Shown piece by piece: positions 60,322 through 64,000 of a DNA stretch of 64,000 nucleotides. Position 1 is the first letter of the stretch. Each line of letters begins with the position of its first letter. Source of the DNA: Clavibacter sp. A6099 (lineage in GTDB: Bacteria; Actinomycetota; Actinomycetes; Actinomycetales; Microbacteriaceae); contig NZ_CP083439.1 of the NCBI RefSeq assembly GCF_021919125.1, positions 310,001 to 374,000 of the forward strand, written 5' to 3'. The position numbers were made by a program, and so were the translations under genes. The notes beneath the pieces were generated by a model. It was given only the letters and a program-made list of their open reading frames with translations, did no database searches and was not told where the DNA came from.

Positions 60322-60546
60322 CTAGTCGTCGGATCCGCAGTGGACGCGCGGGGGCCAATCGAAGGTCGGGGTCCCGGAGTAGCACGGGTCGGGACGGACC
60401 TCGGGGTAGTGGTGCCGGACGCCGTCGGTCTCGAGTCCGTGGGTCGAGGCCTGCGCCGACATGGGCGTGAGGACCATGGCCGCGCTCATGGCGCCGAGGA
60501 GGAGGAGGGCTCGTGTCGTCGTGACGCGGGATGTGCGGTTCATCAT
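60322..60546 (-). CDS. Small secreted protein, unknown
   Basis: A 74-residue predicted exported protein. MMNRTSRVTTTR is followed by a signal core (ALLLLGAMSAAMVL) and an AQA cleavage site near residue 33. The mature part of ~41 residues is hydrophilic, with one cysteine pair (DPCYSGTP and VHCGSDD), and could form a disulfide. Two adjacent ATGs (60546, 60543) follow a weak gggac sequence. A longer in-frame ATG adds a basic stretch and is less likely. No family is recognised; it could be a small secreted effector-like or envelope peptide. Confidence 0.5.
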   Translation of the reverse strand: MMNRTSRVTTTRALLLLGAMSAAMVLTPMSAQASTHGLETDGVRHHYPEVRPDPCYSGTPTFDWPPRVHCGSDD

Positions 60547-60970
60547 GTGTGTCCCGTTCTGTTCTGTGCGCTGCATGCTCTGAGGGGAGTCGCGCGTTCC
60601 TCGCCGAGAGCGCCGGAGCCGGCGCCGCACACGGTAGGACTCGGCGCAGAGGACACGGGTGGGCTGTCCTCATCACGGGTAGTCGGCGCGCCATCCGATG
60701 CCGGACGACTCTGCGAGACCACGGCACTCGCGCTGGAGCAGCCCTCACGCGCGGAGGCGCGGCCGGGGAGGGATCGCCTGTCGGACACCTGTCGGGCTGA
60801 TCCGCGCCCGCACGGAACACGGCGGCGGCTGGTCCTCGAGTGGGCCGGCCGCCGCCGCTCGCGGGGGACGACACCGCGGTCCCGCGTTCCCTCCCGTCTT
60901 CGACGAGGCGACCCTCTTCCGGGTCGGGCAGCCGGTCGAGCACCTCTGACGCACCCGAGCCGGTGAGATC
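60547..60970. other. 424-base intergenic region without a supported gene
   Basis: This gap separates a leftward secreted-protein gene from a rightward TetR gene. It holds a hairpin (60820-60857) inside an ~85-base sequence related to the ppc terminator region. Open frames here lack codon bias, signals or ribosome-binding sites. The region must contain the promoters of both flanking genes, but I see no convincing -35/-10 pair. Confidence 0.5.
60794..60880 (+). repeat. Second copy of the ppc-terminator-like repeat
   Basis: Starting at gggctgatc, this stretch matches 55396-55483 at roughly three quarters of positions by eye, including the hairpin (60820-60835 with 60842-60857, two G-U pairs) and the trailing gacga. 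Unlike copy 1 it lies between divergent genes, so a terminator role is not obvious here. Confidence 0.5.
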
Positions 60971-61708
60971 ATGGACGCGAGCCGCGATCCCGCCGGCTCA
61001 CCTGCCCCCTGCCACGAGAGGCGAGCGTTGACCCGTTCGGAGGAGATGCGCGTCCGCATCCTCGACACCGCGCACGATCTCCTGAACGCCGAGGGCCGCG
61101 ACGCGGTCACGACGCGCGCGCTCACCTCGGCCCTGCACATCCAGGCGCCGACGATCTACCGCATCTTCGGCGACAAGCAGGGGCTCCTCGACCAGGTCGC
61201 GCTCCACGGCTTCTCCGCCCACCTCGCGACCTGGACGGGATGGACGCCCGGCGCCGATCCCATCGACTCGCTCCGTCAGGGCTGGGACATGCACATCGAC
61301 TGGGGGCTGCAGCACCCGCAGGTGTACTCGATCGCCTACGGCGGACCGCGCACGGGCTCCTCGTCGCCGGCGGCGGATGCGATCGACGCGATCCTCCGCA
61401 CCCAGTTCGAGGTCGCGGCGAAGGACGGCCTGCTGGCGGTCCCCGTCGCGGACGCCGTCCACCTGATCCGCGCCACCGGTGTGGGCGTCGTGTTCACGCT
61501 CCTCGCGATGCCGGAGGGCTCTCGCGACATGACCCTGTCCACCCGGGCTCGCGAGGCGATGCTCATCGCGATCCTCGCCGAACCGGTGGACGGCGACGAT
61601 CGGGATGGCGCCGCCATGCGACTCCGGCATCGGCTCGAGGACACGACGGCGTTGACGGCGAACGAGCGCGCCCTCTTCGGCGACTGGCTCGACCGCCTCG
61701 TCAGATAG
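60971..61708 (+). CDS. TetR family transcriptional regulator
   Basis: A 245-residue (or shorter) regulator with the helix-turn-helix VTTRALTSALHIQAPTIYRIFGDKQGLLDQV (about residues 46-76) and a TetR_C-type ligand domain (DSLRQGWDMHIDWGLQHPQVYSIAYG). The ATG at 60971 follows ggtgaga. A TTG at 61028 with gagaggcgag upstream would give 226 residues and is a real alternative, because the first 19 residues look unstructured. It converges on an amidohydrolase gene whose upstream region carries a TetR-like palindrome. Confidence 0.5.
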   Translation: MDASRDPAGSPAPCHERRALTRSEEMRVRILDTAHDLLNAEGRDAVTTRALTSALHIQAPTIYRIFGDKQGLLDQVALHGFSAHLATWTGWTPGADPIDSLRQGWDMHIDWGLQHPQVYSIAYGGPRTGSSSPAADAIDAILRTQFEVAAKDGLLAVPVADAVHLIRATGVGVVFTLLAMPEGSRDMTLSTRAREAMLIAILAEPVDGDDRDGAAMRLRHRLEDTTALTANERALFGDWLDRLVR

Positions 61709-61768
61709 GCCGTCCCATCAGGCGACCGCGGCGAGCTCGTCGCCGGGGCGCGCCTGGCCCACGCCTCG

Positions 61769-63004
61769 CTACGCCCCGACCCGGGAGCCGCGGCGCCAGA
61801 TCGCCGCGATGTTCAACGTGTCCGAGATCGTCGACGTCGGGTCCCCGTCGACCAGCAGCAGATCCGCGCGGAGGCCCTCCGCGATCCGGCCCCGGTCGGT
61901 GAGGGCGAAGTGGCGAGCGGGCACCGACGTCGCGGCGGCCAGCGCTTCGGCCGGGCTGAGGCCGGCGCGCACGAGCATCTGGAGCTCGTGGTGCACGCTG
62001 GCGCCGTGCGCGAGGCCGCCGAGCGACGGATCCGGTGCGGATGCGTCCGTGCCGACGAGGATCGGGACGCCGGCCTCGTGCAGCGCGCGGACCGTCGCCA
62101 GGACGTCGTCGACGCTGCCGTCCGGGTAGTGGTCGAACGAGCTCCGCAGCGTCAGGAGCCAGTGCGGATCCAGCCGCGAGCTCACGCGGGTGTCGGTGGC
62201 GAACTCGGCACCGGTGATGCCGATGATCGAGGAGTTCAGGACGACGCACGGGATGACGAACACGCCGGCGGACGCGATGAGGTCGATGATCTCGGGCGTC
62301 GGCGCCTCGTCCACGAACAGGTGCGCGAGGCCGTCGATCCCCGCGGCGAGGGCCATCCGCGTCGCCCCGACCGTGAGCGTGTGCGCCAGCGTCAGCATGC
62401 CGAGACGCCGCGCCTCGGCGACGCCGGCATCCAGCGTCGCCTGGTCGAGCATGGGGAGCCCGGGGGCGTTCGCCGTGGACCCGTCCTCGATTAGGAACTT
62501 GATGTAGTCCGATCCCGACGCGATCAGCTCCGGGATGAAGGACGCGGCCTGCGCGGGCGTCGTGGAGAGCGGCATCACGATGTCGCCGAAGCCCGGTTCG
62601 CCCTCGCCGGGGAAGGCGCCCTCCGGGATGATCTCGAACGGGTGCCCGTCGGGAGGGGTGAGCCCGAATCCGGAGGACCGCACGTCCGCGAGGGCGTCGT
62701 CCGACTCGAGCTCGGCTCGCCGAGGAGCGGTGAGGACCCCGCCCATCTCCAACTCCGTCGTGACCCCGAACCGCAGCGCGAGGCGGAGCGCCTCGGGGGA
62801 CGAGTGAGTGTGGGAGTCGATGAGCCCCGGCAGCAGGGTCCGGCCGGCCCCGTCGATCACCTCATCGCCCTTGTTCCGGGGAGCGTCGTCCGATGCCGTG
62901 GGGCGTACCGAGACGATGTCGGTCCCCTCGATCCGCACCGTCTGGTGCAGGTGGGTGCGTTCGCCGTCGAACACGCGGACGTTCGAGATCGTCGTGGAAG
63001 CCAT
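61769..63004 (-). CDS. Amidohydrolase family protein (imidazolonepropionase/prolidase-like)
   Basis: A 411-residue amidohydrolase. The first metal motif is LLPGLIDSHTHSS (about residues 57-69). Further ligands are the lysine in DYIKFLIEDG, histidines in LTLAHTLTV and DGLAHLFVD, and the aspartate in ILVGTDASAPDP. The C-terminus LRADLLLVDGDPTSTISDTLNIAAIWRRG is typical of this superfamily. No signal peptide is seen. It probably hydrolyses a cyclic amide or small peptide-like compound in the cytoplasm; the substrate is unknown. A 20-base inverted repeat upstream suggests TetR-type control. The ATG is preceded by acagga. Confidence 0.5.
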   Translation of the reverse strand: MASTTISNVRVFDGERTHLHQTVRIEGTDIVSVRPTASDDAPRNKGDEVIDGAGRTLLPGLIDSHTHSSPEALRLALRFGVTTELEMGGVLTAPRRAELESDDALADVRSSGFGLTPPDGHPFEIIPEGAFPGEGEPGFGDIVMPLSTTPAQAASFIPELIASGSDYIKFLIEDGSTANAPGLPMLDQATLDAGVAEARRLGMLTLAHTLTVGATRMALAAGIDGLAHLFVDEAPTPEIIDLIASAGVFVIPCVVLNSSIIGITGAEFATDTRVSSRLDPHWLLTLRSSFDHYPDGSVDDVLATVRALHEAGVPILVGTDASAPDPSLGGLAHGASVHHELQMLVRAGLSPAEALAAATSVPARHFALTDRGRIAEGLRADLLLVDGDPTSTISDTLNIAAIWRRGSRVGA

Positions 63005-63042
63005 GTCGGTCCTGTCTCTGGGTGAGCAGCGACCATGCGGCC

Positions 63043-63062
63043 GCTAACAAAAGAATGTTAGC
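63043..63062. promoter_or_regulatory. 20-base inverted repeat upstream of the amidohydrolase
   Basis: GCTAACA-AAAGAA-TGTTAGC has perfect 7-base arms and an unusually AT-rich centre for this genome. It lies 38 bases before the amidohydrolase ATG and resembles TetR-family operators. A TAACAT -10-like box on the minus strand overlaps it. Confidence 0.5.
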
Positions 63063-63096
63063 AGGCGTGCCTTGTCGACGTTCCGACGTGTTCGGA

Positions 63097-63600
63097 TCAG
63101 GTCCGGCCGTTGGGTCTCGGCTCCGTGCGGTCGCGTGAGAGCGGGAACCGGCGATCCAGGCGCGGGCTGAGGACCACGAGGAACAGGAACATCGCGAGCA
63201 GCCATCCGGCGATCCAGTAGGCGGGGATGAGGAAGATCGCGTGGTTCGCGAACGCGTCCGTCGTGATGCCGACGATCACGGCGATCGTGAGCAGCGCGCC
63301 GACGCCGTAGTAGAGGGCTTCGAGTCCGTCGGTGATCGTGTCGCGACGTTCCTGCTGTCGTGCGGCGCGGGTGTCGAGGGCTGTGACGGCGCGTCCATGG
63401 CCGCTCTCATCCACGGTGGTGAAGAGGTCGCGCACCTGGACCTCGAGCGCCGTGGCCACGCGGGTGAGCGTGTCGAGGCTGGCGTCGTTGCCGGCTTCGA
63501 GGCGTTGCACTGTCCGGACGGTGATGCTGCTGGCCTCCGCCAGTCGTTCCTGGGTCCAGCCGCGCTGCGTGCGGAGGTCGACGATGCGTGTCTCGTTCAT
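63097..63600 (-). CDS. XRE-type helix-turn-helix regulator with C-terminal membrane helices
   Basis: A 167-residue protein. Residues ~5-60 form a Cro/CI-type helix-turn-helix (DLRTQRGWTQERLAEASSITVRTVQRLEAG), with LDTLTRVATALEVQVRDLF closing the domain. Residues ~95-155 hold two membrane helices (YYGVGALLTIAVIVGITTDAF and FLIPAYWIAGWLLAMFLFLVVLS), so this is a membrane-tethered regulator. The ATG at 63600 follows ggagagc and is chosen over longer frames lacking family character. No target is obvious; self-regulation or control of neighbouring envelope genes is possible. Confidence 0.5.
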   Translation of the reverse strand: MNETRIVDLRTQRGWTQERLAEASSITVRTVQRLEAGNDASLDTLTRVATALEVQVRDLFTTVDESGHGRAVTALDTRAARQQERRDTITDGLEALYYGVGALLTIAVIVGITTDAFANHAIFLIPAYWIAGWLLAMFLFLVVLSPRLDRRFPLSRDRTEPRPNGRT

Positions 63601-63896
63601 GCTCTCCACGGTACGGACGGGCGTCCGGGCCGGCCACGACATCCAGCCGACATCGACCCGACATCGACCCGACAGGGCGCGATAGGCGATCGCGGCCACC
63701 CCACGAGGGAGGGGCGGGAGCTCCGGGAGCGGCATCCGGGGAGGGATCGGCGAGCGAGCCGGCTGGACCGGTGCGGCTGCGGTCCCGGTGACCGTCCGGG
63801 GAAGTGCGCGAAGCCGGCGGCACAGGGGAGAACAGGTGGGTGACGTTCGAAGCGCTCGTGGTGCGAGGAGCAGTGCGTCGTGCTTCACTGACCCGC
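63601..63896. other. 296-base divergent intergenic region
   Basis: Lies between the XRE-type gene and the lipoprotein gene. It contains a short direct repeat (catcgacccgaca, near 63651 and 63662). No gene is supported. Confidence 0.5.
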
Positions 63897-64000
63897 ATGA
63901 GGCGGGCGCGGACACCAGGTCCGATGTCAGTCCTCGTCGCGGCCGCCATCGTGTTCAGCGTGAGTGGCTGCGCTGCCGGAGGGTCGGGTTCGGGCGGATC
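63897..64000 (+). CDS. Start of a lipoprotein gene, cut by the window edge
   Basis: The ATG at 63897 opens a frame reading MRRARTPGPM, a hydrophobic core (SVLVAAAIVFSV) and a lipobox SGC with the cysteine at residue 25, then a Gly/Ser linker. This is a convincing lipoprotein signal, but only ~34 codons are visible and no ribosome-binding site is clear (cactgacccgc before the ATG). A second ATG at residue 10 is also possible. The function cannot be judged. Confidence 0.5.
   Translation, partial: MRRARTPGPMSVLVAAAIVFSVSGCAAGGSGSGG

Noticed and set aside
60322-60970. Toxin-antitoxin pair
   Set aside because: Only one small gene is supported and it has a signal peptide; no partner with antitoxin features.

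Overview
The window is a GC-rich (about 73% by eye) actinobacterial chromosome segment. Dense coding, many GTG starts, frequent 4-base stop/start overlaps (GTGA, ATGA), abundant ggatcc and the gene content (MbtI-type salicylate synthase, actinobacterial DUF2207 and DUF6286 proteins, sugar importers without their own ATPase) suggest a plant- or soil-associated member of Microbacteriaceae. A Clavibacter-like genome is my best guess; this is an inference, not something the sequence proves. About 60 genes are supported. No tRNA, rRNA, CRISPR array, insertion sequence or prophage was seen.

Layout. 0-12.3 kb: the 3' end of a salicylate synthase (siderophore), a coupled unknown/DUF2207 pair, a class A beta-lactamase-like lipoprotein, a Tat-exported DUF1906 protein, a holin-X-like membrane protein, a six-gene Asp23/Gls24 envelope cluster containing a 62-codon DUF2273 gene, an AraC regulator, a Tat-exported ferritin-like protein and a four-helix membrane protein. 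12.4-26.2 kb: a divergent glycan-use locus. Leftward runs deoR-GH4-GH38; rightward runs PfkB kinase, sugar-binding lipoprotein, two permeases, NagB-type deaminase and GH2 glycosidase. 26.2-33.4 kb: an FMN reductase, then a LacI regulator and an importer ending in a GH31 alpha-xylosidase-like enzyme, with twin LacI-type operators over the promoter. 33.5-37.6 kb: a frameshifted small membrane protein, an iron-box-controlled ferric-siderophore-type ABC importer and a uronate-dehydrogenase-like enzyme.

37.7-51.3 kb is the centrepiece, a complete phosphonate system. phnD-phnC-fused phnE-PanE-like reductase runs rightward. It converges on phnG-H-I-J-K-L-(2H phosphoesterase, DUF1045)-phnM-phnN-(hexapeptide acetyltransferase), which runs leftward and is divergent from phnF. 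A shared inverted repeat (TTGTCT-N8-AGAYAA type) lies upstream of both operons and is a good candidate PhnF operator tying uptake to C-P bond cleavage. No phnP is present; the 2H enzyme may fill that step.

51.3-64 kb: an MFS exporter, PEP carboxylase with a strong terminator, then a regulator-rich segment. It holds a TetR/SDR divergon with twin operators, a TetR/membrane-protein divergon, two amidohydrolases, another TetR, an XRE-type membrane regulator and the start of a lipoprotein. Several genes have a TANNNT box 6-9 bases before the start codon, suggesting leaderless mRNAs.

[Form note: the original answer gave no confidence values; every confidence of 0.5 is a placeholder required by the schema.]
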